Shown: positions 8,591-18,111, numbered from the stretch's first letter. The stretch is DNA of 64,000 bases from Shewanella japonica (GCF_002075795.1 NZ_CP020472.1:4458501-4522500); one strand, 5' to 3'. The notes: generated by a model not told the origin, from the letters alone. Translations and numbers: made by a program.

Positions 8591-9301
8591 TTAAATTAAT
8601 TTTCTTATTTCTTGTAACTGCTCAATTTCAATATGAGGTAATATGTGTCGAGCCTGACCTTGCTCATTTGGATTCAGGTTTAACCACAAGCTTTGACAAC
8701 CAGCTGCACGAGCGCCCAAAACATCGCTAATTGGATGATCGCCAATATGCAATAAATCCCCATGTAGTATCTCAAGATGTTGGCAACTCAAATCGAATAA
8801 ATCACTGTATGGCTTCATCTTCACACCGTGTCCGGGATGCACAACAAACTTGAGCACGTCATCTAACCCAACGCGACTTGCATCGACATTACCATTGGTG
8901 ATCCCAATCAGCGGATAATGGTTCCCTAACTCTGCCAGTAGAGTGATAACACTGTCGTCTACTTTAAAATCACTACGATGGAAACGAAAACATTCCAAAC
9001 CTTGTTGCGCACCTTGGCTGGCTTCTAGCTCAGTGTAATCCCATTGAATGAGCGCCTGACGAAGCACTTCATACCTTGCAGCGGTCGTATCATGGGCTAG
9101 CTCTTCATGGCCAGCTATCACTTGCGATTTCAGTTCTCGCCACTGAGTAATCCCCCAACCTTCAGGGACGTTAAAGTGCTCTTGCATGAACAATGATAAT
9201 GCGGATTCTGCTTTAATAATGTGGGGCGCGTTATGGTACAAGGTGTCATCTAAGTCAAAACTGATTGCCTTAAAAGGCCTAAGTCGCAAATATTGTTTCA
9301 T
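8591..9301 (-). CDS. yigB: HAD-superfamily phosphatase, YigB-like (FMN / 5-amino-6-ribitylaminouracil phosphate phosphatase)
   Basis: This 236-aa cytoplasmic HAD hydrolase has motif I DLDDTLYHN (residues 16-24) with the nucleophile and acid/base aspartates, motif II GITNGN, a motif III lysine in GVKMKPYSD, and motif IV GDHPISDVLGA. E. coli YigB, the close family model, dephosphorylates FMN and a riboflavin precursor. The ATG overlaps the xerC stop in TAATG and is preceded by AAGGAG, so translation is coupled. It is the last gene of the lptM-lysA-dapF-DUF484-xerC-yigB series, the same neighbourhood as in related Gammaproteobacteria. HAD membership is certain; the substrate is inferred. Confidence 0.85.
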   Translation of the reverse strand: MKQYLRLRPFKAISFDLDDTLYHNAPHIIKAESALSLFMQEHFNVPEGWGITQWRELKSQVIAGHEELAHDTTAARYEVLRQALIQWDYTELEASQGAQQGLECFRFHRSDFKVDDSVITLLAELGNHYPLIGITNGNVDASRVGLDDVLKFVVHPGHGVKMKPYSDLFDLSCQHLEILHGDLLHIGDHPISDVLGARAAGCQSLWLNLNPNEQGQARHILPHIEIEQLQEIRKLI

Positions 9302-10233
9302 TATTTCTCCTTAGCTTTTTTTGCCCTAGGGTGAGCTCCATCATAAACCTTCGCTAAATGCTGAAAATCAAGGCTGGTATAGATTTGGGTAGTGGATAAG
9401 TTAGCGTGCCCTAATAGTTCTTGCACGGCTCGTAAATCTGCACTTGATTCAAGCATATGCGTTGCAAAGGAATGTCGCAATTTATGAGGGTGAACTTTTG
9501 CCGATAAAGATTGTGTTTGGCCCCATTTTTTCATTCTGAGTTGGATGCTGCGATGGGACAATCGCTTGCCTTGCTGACTAACAAACAAAGCATCACCAGT
9601 ATCAGCTTTGACCAAATCATGACGACACTCGCACCAAACATTGATTGCAGCTAGCGCCATTTTTCCTATCGGTACCACGCGCTGCTTACTGCCTTTACCC
9701 ATCACTTTGACTTCGTTTTGGCTTAAATCGATATCTGCCACATTTAAACTTGCAAGTTCAGCTAAACGTAAGCCACTGGAATAAAACAATTCCATAATGG
9801 CTTTATCTCGTTTACTTAACGGGTCATCAGCATCAATATCCAATAAATGGCTGACGGCGTCTAAATCCATGTTCTTAGGTAAGGGCTTAGCCTGTTTAGG
9901 AGCATGCAATGTTTTAGCTGGATTGGTTTTTATCACTTGTTCACGAACAAGAAACTCAAAAAATTGTTTAAGTGATGATAAACACAATGATAGAGAGCGT
10001 GGGCTTAATCCTTTGCGATGCAAAGATGATATTACTCGTTGAAGCTCGTCTCTGGAGACAGTTAACCAGCCGTCATCAAATGCCTCTAATGACGTCCCTT
10101 GAGGCTGTTTAAAAAGAATCTCACCTGCTCGCACAAGTTCGTAACGGTAATTTCTAATGGTATGAGGAGACAACTGTCTTTCAGAATGAAGGTAACGTTC
10201 AAAACTGGCTAACCAACTCGGTTGTTGTGCCAT
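9301..10233 (-). CDS. xerC: Site-specific tyrosine recombinase XerC
   Basis: This 310-aa recombinase acts with XerD at dif to resolve chromosome dimers before division. It has an N-terminal SAM-like core-binding domain (about 1-100) and a C-terminal catalytic domain. Catalytic residues are visible as Arg in SSGLRLAEL, Lys in KGSKQR, His and Arg in HKLRHSFATHML, His in LLGHANL and Tyr in TQIYTSL. I place the start at 10233 (MAQQPSW) because GGAGG sits seven bases upstream; the frame stays open 12 codons further but without a ribosome site. It is embedded in the dapF operon as in E. coli, which argues for housekeeping XerC rather than a phage integrase. Confidence 0.92.
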   Translation of the reverse strand: MAQQPSWLASFERYLHSERQLSPHTIRNYRYELVRAGEILFKQPQGTSLEAFDDGWLTVSRDELQRVISSLHRKGLSPRSLSLCLSSLKQFFEFLVREQVIKTNPAKTLHAPKQAKPLPKNMDLDAVSHLLDIDADDPLSKRDKAIMELFYSSGLRLAELASLNVADIDLSQNEVKVMGKGSKQRVVPIGKMALAAINVWCECRHDLVKADTGDALFVSQQGKRLSHRSIQLRMKKWGQTQSLSAKVHPHKLRHSFATHMLESSADLRAVQELLGHANLSTTQIYTSLDFQHLAKVYDGAHPRAKKAKEK

Positions 10234-10308
10234 TATGCTACCTCCATTCTTTTTATAGCGTTTATCCAAACAAACACGGGGGTGCCCCTATAATCATAAG
10301 GGACTGAT

Positions 10309-11004
10309 TTAAAACTTTGGCAGCATATGATCAAGCAAATCTCTGATTTGTTTAAAAAACAAATGATCCATTTCAGGATGAAAATGAGCAGCATCAGCTG
10401 ACGCTACGCCAAAAATCACCTGACCATTTTCATCAGACAGTTTAGTTAATGCAACGGAGCCCACTTCACTGCCAAACAAACGTTTTGATTCAGATTGAGT
10501 CAGCCGGCCAAAATAAAAACCTTGTTGGATACGTTGACGCCAAATATTTGCTAATTCACTGTCGATATCGTGAACCGTAATTAAACGAACATGAGTGAAT
10601 CCAAACTGGCCTTTTAGCTGCTCAGACAATACTTGCCTTAACTCACCTAGATCTTCGCACTTTAAAATACTCAGCGATAACGCACTGTTGAACCTGAAAA
10701 TCTTTTCGTTTTCAGTGGCGACTTTCATTAATGACGTAATTTCTTCTTCTAATTGCGTGACTCGAGAACGCAATAAATCTTGGCGCTTCTCGACTAAAGA
10801 AACCGTACCACGCTCGTGGTGAGAGACACGCATTGCCAGTAATAATTCTGGGTAACGATTGAAAAACTCTGGATTATCAAGCAAGTATTCGCGGATCATC
10901 AATTCATCAATTGGCATAGCTTCTAATGGTAATTCTGTGCCAAGTAATGCGGCAGATTCAGCATTGTCTTCGAGAAGTTTTTTAGTACGGGTTACATCGT
11001 TCAT
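10309..11004 (-). CDS. DUF484 family protein (YigA-like), GAF-like
   Basis: This 231-aa cytoplasmic protein belongs to the DUF484 family, found between dapF and xerC in many Gammaproteobacteria. An N-terminal segment with IREYLLDNPEFF is followed by a coiled-coil stretch around residues 65-100 (ekrqdLLRSRVTQLEEEI). A GAF-like C-terminal region resembles the family fold. The ATG overlaps the dapF stop codon in ATGA, indicating coupling. Its molecular role is not known to me. The family call rests on sequence pattern and conserved position. Confidence 0.8.
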   Translation of the reverse strand: MNDVTRTKKLLEDNAESAALLGTELPLEAMPIDELMIREYLLDNPEFFNRYPELLLAMRVSHHERGTVSLVEKRQDLLRSRVTQLEEEITSLMKVATENEKIFRFNSALSLSILKCEDLGELRQVLSEQLKGQFGFTHVRLITVHDIDSELANIWRQRIQQGFYFGRLTQSESKRLFGSEVGSVALTKLSDENGQVIFGVASADAAHFHPEMDHLFFKQIRDLLDHMLPKF

Positions 11005-11828
11005 AACTGAATTTGTCCATCAAATACATGTTCAGCAGGTCCAGTCATCCACAATGGTTTCCCTTCTCCTTCCCAATTAATGGTAAGGCGACCTCCAGGC
11101 AGGTCAACTTTGACCTGTCTATCTAACTTATTCTGTAAAATACCGATAGCCACGGCAGCGCATGCGCCAGTGCCGCAAGCTAATGTTTCTGCTGCGCCAC
11201 GTTCATAAACTCTTAATTTTATGTGGCCACGATCAACCACTTGCATAAAGCCAACATTCACGCCTTTCGGGAAACGTTCATGCTTTGTCAGCATTTGGCC
11301 AATCTCTTCTACATCGGCGGTGTCAACATTATCGACTTCGAGTACGCAATGAGGGTTGCCCATCGAGATTGCGCCACATAAAAATGTTTGCTTAGGGGTT
11401 TGCAGTAAATAGGTTTTCTCAGGACGTTTAGCTCTAAATGGGATTTTCCCTGGTTCAGTCACCGGAACACCCATATTAACCGTCACATTTCCATCACGTT
11501 CAAGCCGCAGTGTCATTTTACCAGAGCTGGTACTGACACGAATTTTATACTTATTAATTAGCCCTTTATTACGTACAAAGCGGGCAAAACAGCGTGCACC
11601 ATTGCCACACTGTTCCACTTCACCGCCATCAGCGTTAAAGATTTGATAATGAAAATCTAAATCAGGATCATACGGAGGCTCAACTAATAAAAGTTGATCA
11701 AAGCCAATACCGAAATTTCGGTCGGCTAAACGGCGAATTTGATCAGGCGAAAAAAACACATTCTGTGTTACGCCATCAACCACCATAAAATCATTACCCA
11801 GCCCATGCATCTTGGTGAATTGGATCAA
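11001..11828 (-). CDS. dapF: Diaminopimelate epimerase
   Basis: This 275-aa cytoplasmic enzyme converts LL-diaminopimelate to the meso form, used for lysine and peptidoglycan. The two catalytic cysteines lie in EQCGNGARCF and LACGTGACAA, the classic paired DapF motifs. The N-terminal KMHGLGNDF motif is also present. Length matches the family (about 275). It follows lysA by 45 bases and overlaps the DUF484 gene by four bases, so the two lysine-pathway genes share an operon. Confidence 0.96.
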   Translation of the reverse strand: MIQFTKMHGLGNDFMVVDGVTQNVFFSPDQIRRLADRNFGIGFDQLLLVEPPYDPDLDFHYQIFNADGGEVEQCGNGARCFARFVRNKGLINKYKIRVSTSSGKMTLRLERDGNVTVNMGVPVTEPGKIPFRAKRPEKTYLLQTPKQTFLCGAISMGNPHCVLEVDNVDTADVEEIGQMLTKHERFPKGVNVGFMQVVDRGHIKLRVYERGAAETLACGTGACAAVAIGILQNKLDRQVKVDLPGGRLTINWEGEGKPLWMTGPAEHVFDGQIQL

Positions 11829-11873
11829 AAGAATTTCCTTTATCGAACTAAAAAATTAACTGATTTCACTAGT

Positions 11874-13118
11874 TTAAGGTAGTAAGTGCTCACCTTGCCA
11901 CAATTGCTCTAATTTTTCACGCTCGCGTATGACTTGATGCAGGTCTTGGTCAACCATGACTTCAGCAACTCTAGGGCGAGAATTGTAATTTGATGCCATG
12001 ACAAACCCATATGCACCACTTGAGCGAACGGCGAGTAAATCTCCAGCCTGAACATTAAGCTGGCGGTTTTTCCCCAAAAAGTCACCAGTTTCACATACAG
12101 GACCTACGACATCATACTCATAGCTTGGTGCAGAAGTGAGTTGAACAGGAATAATATTTTGCCAAGCGCTATAAAGTGATGGGCGAATAAGATCGTTCAT
12201 CGCGCCATCAACAATGGCAAAGCGCTTATCGCTATTTTCTTTCAAAGAAAGTACTTCAGTGACAAATATACCTGCATTAGCCGCAATCGCACGCCCAGGT
12301 TCAAAAATTAATTTAAGTGGTCTATCACCTAGACGTTCAAGTAATGCGGCAGCATATACGTCAGGATGTGGCGGTGTTTCATCATCATAAGGCACGCCTA
12401 AGCCGCCGCCAACATCAAAATGTTTAATTTCGATGCCATTAACTGCAAGACGGTCAATTAACGCCAACATTCTATCCATCGCATCTAAGAATGGCTGCAT
12501 TTCTGTAAGCTGAGAGCCAATATGACAATCGACCCCTTTGATCGCTAAATGAGGGAGTGCTTGCGCACGTGCGAACACTTGCTCAGCTTCATCCATTGCA
12601 ATACCAAACTTGTTTTCTTTAAGCCCAGTCGAAATGTATGGATGAGTCCCGGCATCGACATCGGGATTAACTCGCAACGATATCGGCGCGACTTTACCTA
12701 ATTTACCAGCCACGTCATTGAGCAACTCAAGCTCTGCGCTTGATTCTACATTGAAACAATAAATACCAATGTTTAAAGCTTGTTCCATTTCAGCAATGGT
12801 TTTACCCACACCCGAGAAAACAACTTTTTTCGGGTCGCCGCCAGCAGCGATAACACGAGCTAATTCACCACCAGAGACAATATCAAAACCACTGCCAAGC
12901 CTAGCAAGTACATTTAACACCGCCAGATTAGAGTTGGCTTTTACCGCATAACAAATAAGATGGGGATGATTAGCCACGGCATTGTTAAATGCATTCCAAT
13001 GACGCTCTAACGTCGCTCTAGAGTAGATATATAGTGGTGTGCCGTGAGTTTTAGCAAGTTCAGCAACAGAACAACCTTCAGCAAATAAACTATCCTGTTG
13101 ATATGTAAAATGGTCCAA
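11874..13118 (-). CDS. lysA: Diaminopimelate decarboxylase
   Basis: This 414-aa PLP enzyme makes L-lysine from meso-diaminopimelate. A fold type III barrel carries the PLP lysine in CYAVKANSN. HIGSQL, the FDVGGGLG phosphate loop and the VCETGDFLG active-site cysteine segment follow. The start is TTG at 13118 (MDHFTYQ), supported by AAGGAA seven bases upstream; no ATG lies near. It lies 20 bases downstream of the small lipoprotein gene lptM, a standard arrangement, and is followed by dapF. Confidence 0.95.
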   Translation of the reverse strand: MDHFTYQQDSLFAEGCSVAELAKTHGTPLYIYSRATLERHWNAFNNAVANHPHLICYAVKANSNLAVLNVLARLGSGFDIVSGGELARVIAAGGDPKKVVFSGVGKTIAEMEQALNIGIYCFNVESSAELELLNDVAGKLGKVAPISLRVNPDVDAGTHPYISTGLKENKFGIAMDEAEQVFARAQALPHLAIKGVDCHIGSQLTEMQPFLDAMDRMLALIDRLAVNGIEIKHFDVGGGLGVPYDDETPPHPDVYAAALLERLGDRPLKLIFEPGRAIAANAGIFVTEVLSLKENSDKRFAIVDGAMNDLIRPSLYSAWQNIIPVQLTSAPSYEYDVVGPVCETGDFLGKNRQLNVQAGDLLAVRSSGAYGFVMASNYNSRPRVAEVMVDQDLHQVIREREKLEQLWQGEHLLP

Positions 13119-13138
13119 AATGCGTTTCCTTGTAAATC

Positions 13139-13336
13139 TTATTTATTTTGTGTCGGCTCTTGAGTTTGCTCGAGAGACTGTTGTTGGGTTGATTCAGTAG
13201 TAGGCTCTTGCGGTTTTCGCTCTTGCTGATTCGTTTCCACTTCAGAAGATTTATATAAAGGGCCTTTTTGTCCGCAACCTATAGTGAATAGGCTAACAAG
13301 CATTACTAATAAAAACAGTCTCATTTTTCTCAACAT
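13139..13336 (-). CDS. lptM: Small lipoprotein LptM (YifL-like)
   Basis: This 65-aa precursor has a short basic start, a hydrophobic h-region and the lipobox-like end TIGCGQKGPLY. Lipid modification at Cys21, then the conserved CGQKGPLY segment, identifies LptM (formerly YifL), which assists LptD maturation at the outer membrane. The remaining tail is Gln/Glu/Thr-rich and low complexity. Start is uncertain between the ATG at 13336 and the ATG at 13324; neither has a strong ribosome site. It heads the lysA-dapF operon and diverges from cyaY. Confidence 0.85.
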   Translation of the reverse strand: MLRKMRLFLLVMLVSLFTIGCGQKGPLYKSSEVETNQQERKPQEPTTESTQQQSLEQTQEPTQNK

Positions 13337-13404
13337 CTATGCATCTGGGGAGTTATAGCCTTATAATCGCATTCATAACCTAGAAAGCACAAGGATTGAA
13401 ATAC

Positions 13405-13734
13405 ATGGCTATGACAGATACTGAATTTCATCAGTTGGCAGATGAAATGTTTAGCAAGATAGAAAACGCCATAGAAACAGCAATTGATGAGCAAGATGCT
13501 GATGTGGATATCAATGCGAGTGGCAACGTGTTGCAACTAGAGTTTGAAGACGGTTCGCAAATTGTCATCAATAAACAAGAGCCTTTACATGAGTTATGGA
13601 TTGCGACGCGATTTGGTGGCTACCACTTTGCGCTTGTTGATGGTAAATGGTTTGATGAACGTAACGATAATGTATTTATGCCATTTGTTATTGAGTCAAT
13701 TAAAAAACAAAGCGGCATTGCTTTGTCAATTTAA
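13405..13734 (+). CDS. cyaY: Iron-sulfur cluster assembly regulator CyaY (bacterial frataxin)
   Basis: This 109-aa cytoplasmic frataxin homologue binds iron and modulates IscS-dependent iron-sulfur assembly. The acidic first helix (residues 5-40, many Asp/Glu), the GNVLQLEFEDGSQIVINKQEP strand region and the LWIATRFGGYHF segment are the family core. I choose ATG 13405 because AAGG lies ten bases upstream; an upstream in-frame TTG at 13396 overlaps that site. It converges with cyaA, from which the family takes its name, and diverges from lptM. Confidence 0.93.
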   Translation: MAMTDTEFHQLADEMFSKIENAIETAIDEQDADVDINASGNVLQLEFEDGSQIVINKQEPLHELWIATRFGGYHFALVDGKWFDERNDNVFMPFVIESIKKQSGIALSI

Positions 13735-13754
13735 GCGCTAATTTATCAATGAGG

Positions 13755-13786
13755 TGAACTGAGCTTAAATATCTGAGCTCAGTTCA
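13755..13786. terminator. Hairpin between convergent cyaY and cyaA
   Basis: An 11-bp perfect stem (TGAACTGAGCT at 13755-13765, complement at 13776-13786) surrounds a ten-base loop. It overlaps the last codons of the minus-strand cyaA. U tracts are poor on both sides, so efficiency is uncertain; position suggests it ends cyaY transcription. Confidence 0.55.
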
Positions 13787-16203
13787 TTCATTTCTACGCC
13801 AAATGGCACCACACTCAACTCGCCATCAATTCGTTCTAATTTAAAAAACTGTGGCACATTGAAATAATGCAATGAAGAGGCATCTCGCTCAAAAGCAAAA
13901 CTATGGCTTTCTTTCTCAACTAATTCTTTCATCGACACATCTTCATATTCACGCTTTGTGAGCCGATTGGTTTCATCAATAATAAACACATCAAGAACAT
14001 CGGGTCGCTGCCTTAAAAAGTACTGTTTTGCCCCTTTTGAGATATACAGCTTAATAATGCTGGGAATACTGCGAAAAGGATCAGACTTAATAACAGCTAC
14101 AGGGGCATTCAACTGCGCTTTTTTATAACGTTCAACTTTGACTGGAGCAACTTTAACCTCATCGCCCGTCAACACCTTATAGACGAGACCCATAGAGTTA
14201 AAATACAAACCGTAGCGCTTATTGGATAATTTTATTGGGTGCATCATTGCCGACGATGATCTTGCTTCATGGCAATATTTAACGCACTGATTAAAAATAT
14301 TAAACAGTGCATCATGAATTTGCTTCTTTAATCGCTCGGCACACACCAACACTTCGATATCGACTTGTTCAGGCGTTGCTTTTAGCCCCAGCGCCACAAA
14401 AGACAGCGCTTCTAATAAGCCTTGCTCACCTTTAAAGCGATGACATTGCCACTCTCCCCAACTATTCAGTGAAATCACATCCAGAGTCGACAACATGTTT
14501 TGCTGCTTTTTCCCTAAAGAAAACACATTGCCATTCATGTAATCCACCATGATTTCCTGACCTTGCCATTTTAGCGTAGGGTCACCATCAACGTTAGCCA
14601 CCACAATCAGTTTCTTATAGAAAAAAGGTTGGCATAATTCAGCTTTTGAGACTTTATTATTATGGTTTAGTAGTGGCACTAAATGAGCCGATAGTTGTGT
14701 TAGCAACGCTGAACGGTGTTTCTTGCGGCCATACTCTTGCCAACGAGTGGTGGTTCTGGACACATCATTCATCACCGCCCAAGCAATAAGGGCCGTTGGA
14801 GTATCCGCTTTAATGATTGAGGTTTCGCCTAACAGTTGACCCGACTTCAGTGGTTTACGGTAAAGGTAATAACGGGATTCTTTAATGCTGTGAATGATGG
14901 TCATGTTCGGCTCGAATACCGAGTGACTCCACAACTTATTTAATGGCAGCAGTTGATGTTCATCATCACTAAAATAGGTATGTAACTTACGAGCTAACAT
15001 CCCTAACTCTTCAACTCTAAAGCGATCGCTTAACGCTTGCTTAGAGGCAAATTCAAGTAGTGTTTTATAACTTTTCAATAAGAGTTCATTTAATTGTTTA
15101 TTGAACCACTTTAGCTGGCCTGAATGCCAGTTTTGACTATTATCTAGGGTTTCTAATAAGCTTGATGGCCAATGCCATTGCTCAACAAGTTGCTGCATCT
15201 TATCTCGGCGCCAATCTTGTCCTACACACGCATTGGTTAAATTAACCCCGCATTTTAGGTAAAAACAACGTCTAACAATCTCTAATCGACGAATGTCTTT
15301 TTGTTTTAATAAATAGCTTTCGATACGTTGATACAGAATCAAATAGGCGTCATTCGAATCAGAAAAATCATCACGTAGACACTGCTCCCAAATTTGTTCA
15401 GTTATAAAATAAGATTTGGGATAGTCCGCCGCATAAGTTTCAAGTAGCAGTACTTTAAGTAGCGCTTTGTGAGGTTTATTCAACCCCTTATACAGTTGCC
15501 ACAATGAAGCGCCAAAGTACTCAGTCGCAGGCATTGACCTTACGTCACCTAAATGCAACACCGATGGTTCTTTTAAAGCTTCAGGCCACCACCCCACTGG
15601 TTTACCCGCTAGGCGAATGTGCGAACGATAAAACTCTTCTAGTAATAACCAGTGCTGCGTACTACCACTGTGCTCTTCACCGAGTGAACTAAAACAGTTA
15701 TCAAATGCACTGCACTCTCGAAACTGCAACGGATGGACTAAGTAAAAATTCACTTCAAAATCAAATGAAGCAAACCACTCCGTTAATGCCGCCGTTTTGT
15801 CTGCGATAAGGGCTAAGTCAGCATTGCCAAGGCTCGACTTATAGACCAACCATACATCAACATCACTTTTGGGGTTCTGGCCAAAACTGGCAGTACTCCC
15901 CATAGAGTAAACACCTTCGAAGGCACTTGGTTGGTTATTGTTGGTTTCAATAAAGGGTAAATCAAATACTTCACACGCGAGCACGACTTCTGGAAGGGTT
16001 GCAAAGTCACTCACGCCAAATGGGGTTAATGCAGAGGTGCCACCGGGTAATTGGGGATGGTGATGGTGTATGAGGTAAGGAATCAAATCGAATAAGCGTT
16101 GCTGTTTTGGTGACAATAACGATTTGACTCGTTCGTAACGAACAAGGTTTAATCGATTAGCTATTTTGACTGGCCGACAACTGTTTTCAATCAAGGCTTC
16201 CAT
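13765..16203 (-). CDS. cyaA: Class I adenylate cyclase
   Basis: This protein of about 812 aa makes cAMP from ATP, feeding the CRP regulon. The N-terminal catalytic domain has the nucleotidyltransferase motif GSTASFGQNPKSDVDVW (near residues 97-113), with the metal-binding aspartates. The long C-terminal part is the regulatory region typical of enterobacterial-type class I cyclases. The frame is open to a TTG at 16260, but I prefer the ATG at 16203 because the residues that follow (IANRLNLVRYERV) align with the usual N terminus and length. No strong ribosome site marks either start. A CRP-like site lies upstream, so feedback by cAMP-CRP is plausible, as in E. coli. Confidence 0.92.
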   Translation of the reverse strand: MEALIENSCRPVKIANRLNLVRYERVKSLLSPKQQRLFDLIPYLIHHHHPQLPGGTSALTPFGVSDFATLPEVVLACEVFDLPFIETNNNQPSAFEGVYSMGSTASFGQNPKSDVDVWLVYKSSLGNADLALIADKTAALTEWFASFDFEVNFYLVHPLQFRECSAFDNCFSSLGEEHSGSTQHWLLLEEFYRSHIRLAGKPVGWWPEALKEPSVLHLGDVRSMPATEYFGASLWQLYKGLNKPHKALLKVLLLETYAADYPKSYFITEQIWEQCLRDDFSDSNDAYLILYQRIESYLLKQKDIRRLEIVRRCFYLKCGVNLTNACVGQDWRRDKMQQLVEQWHWPSSLLETLDNSQNWHSGQLKWFNKQLNELLLKSYKTLLEFASKQALSDRFRVEELGMLARKLHTYFSDDEHQLLPLNKLWSHSVFEPNMTIIHSIKESRYYLYRKPLKSGQLLGETSIIKADTPTALIAWAVMNDVSRTTTRWQEYGRKKHRSALLTQLSAHLVPLLNHNNKVSKAELCQPFFYKKLIVVANVDGDPTLKWQGQEIMVDYMNGNVFSLGKKQQNMLSTLDVISLNSWGEWQCHRFKGEQGLLEALSFVALGLKATPEQVDIEVLVCAERLKKQIHDALFNIFNQCVKYCHEARSSSAMMHPIKLSNKRYGLYFNSMGLVYKVLTGDEVKVAPVKVERYKKAQLNAPVAVIKSDPFRSIPSIIKLYISKGAKQYFLRQRPDVLDVFIIDETNRLTKREYEDVSMKELVEKESHSFAFERDASSLHYFNVPQFFKLERIDGELSVVPFGVEMNELSSDI

Positions 16204-16327
16204 CCCTGTGCAACCATCTACTATCGTTTTGATACCAATTTGACAAGCAATTGCTTGCAATATTAGCGCTCAATTAATTAGCAACAACATGATCATATTA
16301 TCACTTTTGGATAATTACGCCAGTAAA

Positions 16328-16343
16328 TGAGATCTGCGTCACA
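16328..16343. promoter_or_regulatory. Probable CRP binding site in the cyaA-hemC divergent region
   Basis: TGAGA-TCTGCG-TCACA matches the TGTGA-N6-TCACA CRP consensus at nine of ten core positions with the correct six-base spacing. It lies about 125 bases upstream of the proposed cyaA start and 105 bases upstream of hemC. E. coli cyaA is repressed by cAMP-CRP, so an autoregulatory role here is likely; an effect on hemC is also possible. Confidence 0.65.
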
Positions 16344-16448
16344 AAAATTTTATGTGCATAGGTCAAACAATCACTATCAGTTTGTTACATAAGCTCGATG
16401 GCAATGTTAGCATTGACGCAATTAAGTCTATTGATGGAACTCTCTGGC

Positions 16449-17378
16449 ATGTCTCAAAATGTTATTCGTATCGCTACTCGTAAAAGTCCACTGGCTATGT
16501 GGCAAGCTGAATTCGTAAAAGCAGAGCTTGAACGCATTCATTCTGATTTAACGGTTGAGTTATTACCAATGAGCACTAAAGGAGACGTTATTTTAGATAC
16601 GCCTCTGGCTAAAGTGGGTGGTAAAGGGTTATTTGTAAAAGAGCTGGAAGTTGCCATGCTTGAAGACCGTGCAGACATCGCTGTTCATTCAATGAAAGAT
16701 GTACCGGTAGATTTTCCTGAAGGCTTAGGTTTGCAAGTGATTTGTGAGCGTGAAGATCCTCGTGATGCATTTGTATCTAATACATACAAAACCATTGCTG
16801 AATTACCTCAAGGCGCTGTAGTGGGTACATCAAGCCTACGTCGTCAATGTCAGATCCGTGCAGCTCGTCCTGATCTAGTGATTAAAGACTTACGTGGTAA
16901 TGTCGGAACACGTCTAGCTAAGTTAGATAGCGGTGATTACGATGCCATTATTCTTGCTGCTGCGGGCTTAATTCGCCTTAAACTGGATGAACGTATTGCA
17001 AGCTTTATCTCAGCAGAAGATTCACTTCCAGCAAATGGTCAAGGCGCTGTAGGAATTGAATGTCGTACTGATGATGAGCGTGTTAAAGCATTACTCGCTC
17101 CACTAGAACACCTTGAGACGCGTTACCGTGTATTTGCCGAGCGTGCTATGAATACCCGCCTTGAAGGTGGTTGTCAGGTACCTATTGGTGCTTACGCTGA
17201 AATCGAAGGTGATACATTAAGTTTACGTGGTTTAGTGGGTAACCCTGATGGCAGCCAAGTCATTGAAGGTGCTGTATCTGGTCCTAAAACGGATGCAGTC
17301 GCTTTAGGTGAAGCACTGGCTGATGACTTACTTAGCCGTGGCGCTAAAACTATTTTAGATGCTGTTTACAACAAGTAA
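16449..17378 (+). CDS. hemC: Porphobilinogen deaminase (hydroxymethylbilane synthase)
   Basis: This 309-aa cytoplasmic enzyme joins four porphobilinogens into hydroxymethylbilane in haem and sirohaem synthesis. Visible are the N-terminal IRIATRKSPLAMWQA, the VHSMKDVP loop, SSLRRQCQI and the cofactor-attaching Cys242 in LEGGCQVPIGAY. The start at MSQNVIRI (16449) gives the usual family length; an upstream in-frame ATG at 16398 would add 17 unmatched residues. hemD follows after 16 bases, so hemCDXY form one operon. Confidence 0.95.
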   Translation: MSQNVIRIATRKSPLAMWQAEFVKAELERIHSDLTVELLPMSTKGDVILDTPLAKVGGKGLFVKELEVAMLEDRADIAVHSMKDVPVDFPEGLGLQVICEREDPRDAFVSNTYKTIAELPQGAVVGTSSLRRQCQIRAARPDLVIKDLRGNVGTRLAKLDSGDYDAIILAAAGLIRLKLDERIASFISAEDSLPANGQGAVGIECRTDDERVKALLAPLEHLETRYRVFAERAMNTRLEGGCQVPIGAYAEIEGDTLSLRGLVGNPDGSQVIEGAVSGPKTDAVALGEALADDLLSRGAKTILDAVYNK

Positions 17379-17394
17379 TTAGGCGAAAGCTTAC

Positions 17395-18111
17395 ATGAAA
17401 GTCTTGTTAACGCGCCCTGAGGGGCGCAATCAAGCAATGATAGAACAGCTCAATGCAAAAGGAGTGGACTATATTGTCACTCCTTTGTTAGCTGTTGCTC
17501 CAACTCAACACCCTTTCTCTCTTCAGCAACTTTCTGATGCTGATGCCATCATTTTTATCAGTACCAATGCGGTAAAGTACGCTGCAGAAATGCTTAATAA
17601 CCATTTTCCTGCAAGTCGATATTACGCTGTTGGAAAAGCGACAGCTGCGGCACTGGCCGAGCTCGGTGTATTTGCAGAAACCGCACCAGAAGAAAGCCAA
17701 GATAGTGAAGGATTATTATCGCTAACCTCGTTAAGCGATATCGCTCAACAACAAGTCGTCATCATTAGAGGCGTTGGCGGTAGAGAAACCATCGCCGAAC
17801 AACTTAGCTTAAGACAGGCAAGTGTCAGCTATTGGGAAGTTTACCAGCGAGTCACGCCACAACTCGATTCACAATACATTTGCAACTATTGGGCAAGCGC
17901 TCAAATAGACACTATCGTCGTGACCAGTGGCGAAGTCCTAGATAATCTAATTAAACTTGTTCCAAAAGAGTTATTTGCATGGTTGCAATCATGTCATATC
18001 ATAGTACCTAGTCATCGAGTGGAACAAAGGGCTAAAACGGCAGGTATTCATCACGTCACCAATGCTAACGGCGCGAACACTGAAGCTGTTTTACGAGCGT
18101 TATCTATTTAA
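17395..18111 (+). CDS. hemD: Uroporphyrinogen-III synthase
   Basis: This 238-aa enzyme cyclises hydroxymethylbilane with D-ring inversion. HemD is poorly conserved, but the N-terminal VLLTRPEGRNQ, the FISTNAVKYA segment, AVGKATAAAL and the late VVTSGEVLDNL (TS-G substrate loop) fit the two-domain family. It follows hemC by 16 bases and precedes hemX, the normal gammaproteobacterial order. Confidence 0.9.
   Translation: MKVLLTRPEGRNQAMIEQLNAKGVDYIVTPLLAVAPTQHPFSLQQLSDADAIIFISTNAVKYAAEMLNNHFPASRYYAVGKATAAALAELGVFAETAPEESQDSEGLLSLTSLSDIAQQQVVIIRGVGGRETIAEQLSLRQASVSYWEVYQRVTPQLDSQYICNYWASAQIDTIVVTSGEVLDNLIKLVPKELFAWLQSCHIIVPSHRVEQRAKTAGIHHVTNANGANTEAVLRALSI

Noticed and set aside
9301..10233. 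Tyrosine recombinase as evidence of a mobile element or integron
   Set aside because: Gene order with dapF and DUF484 and protein sequence identify housekeeping XerC; no attachment sites or cargo are present.
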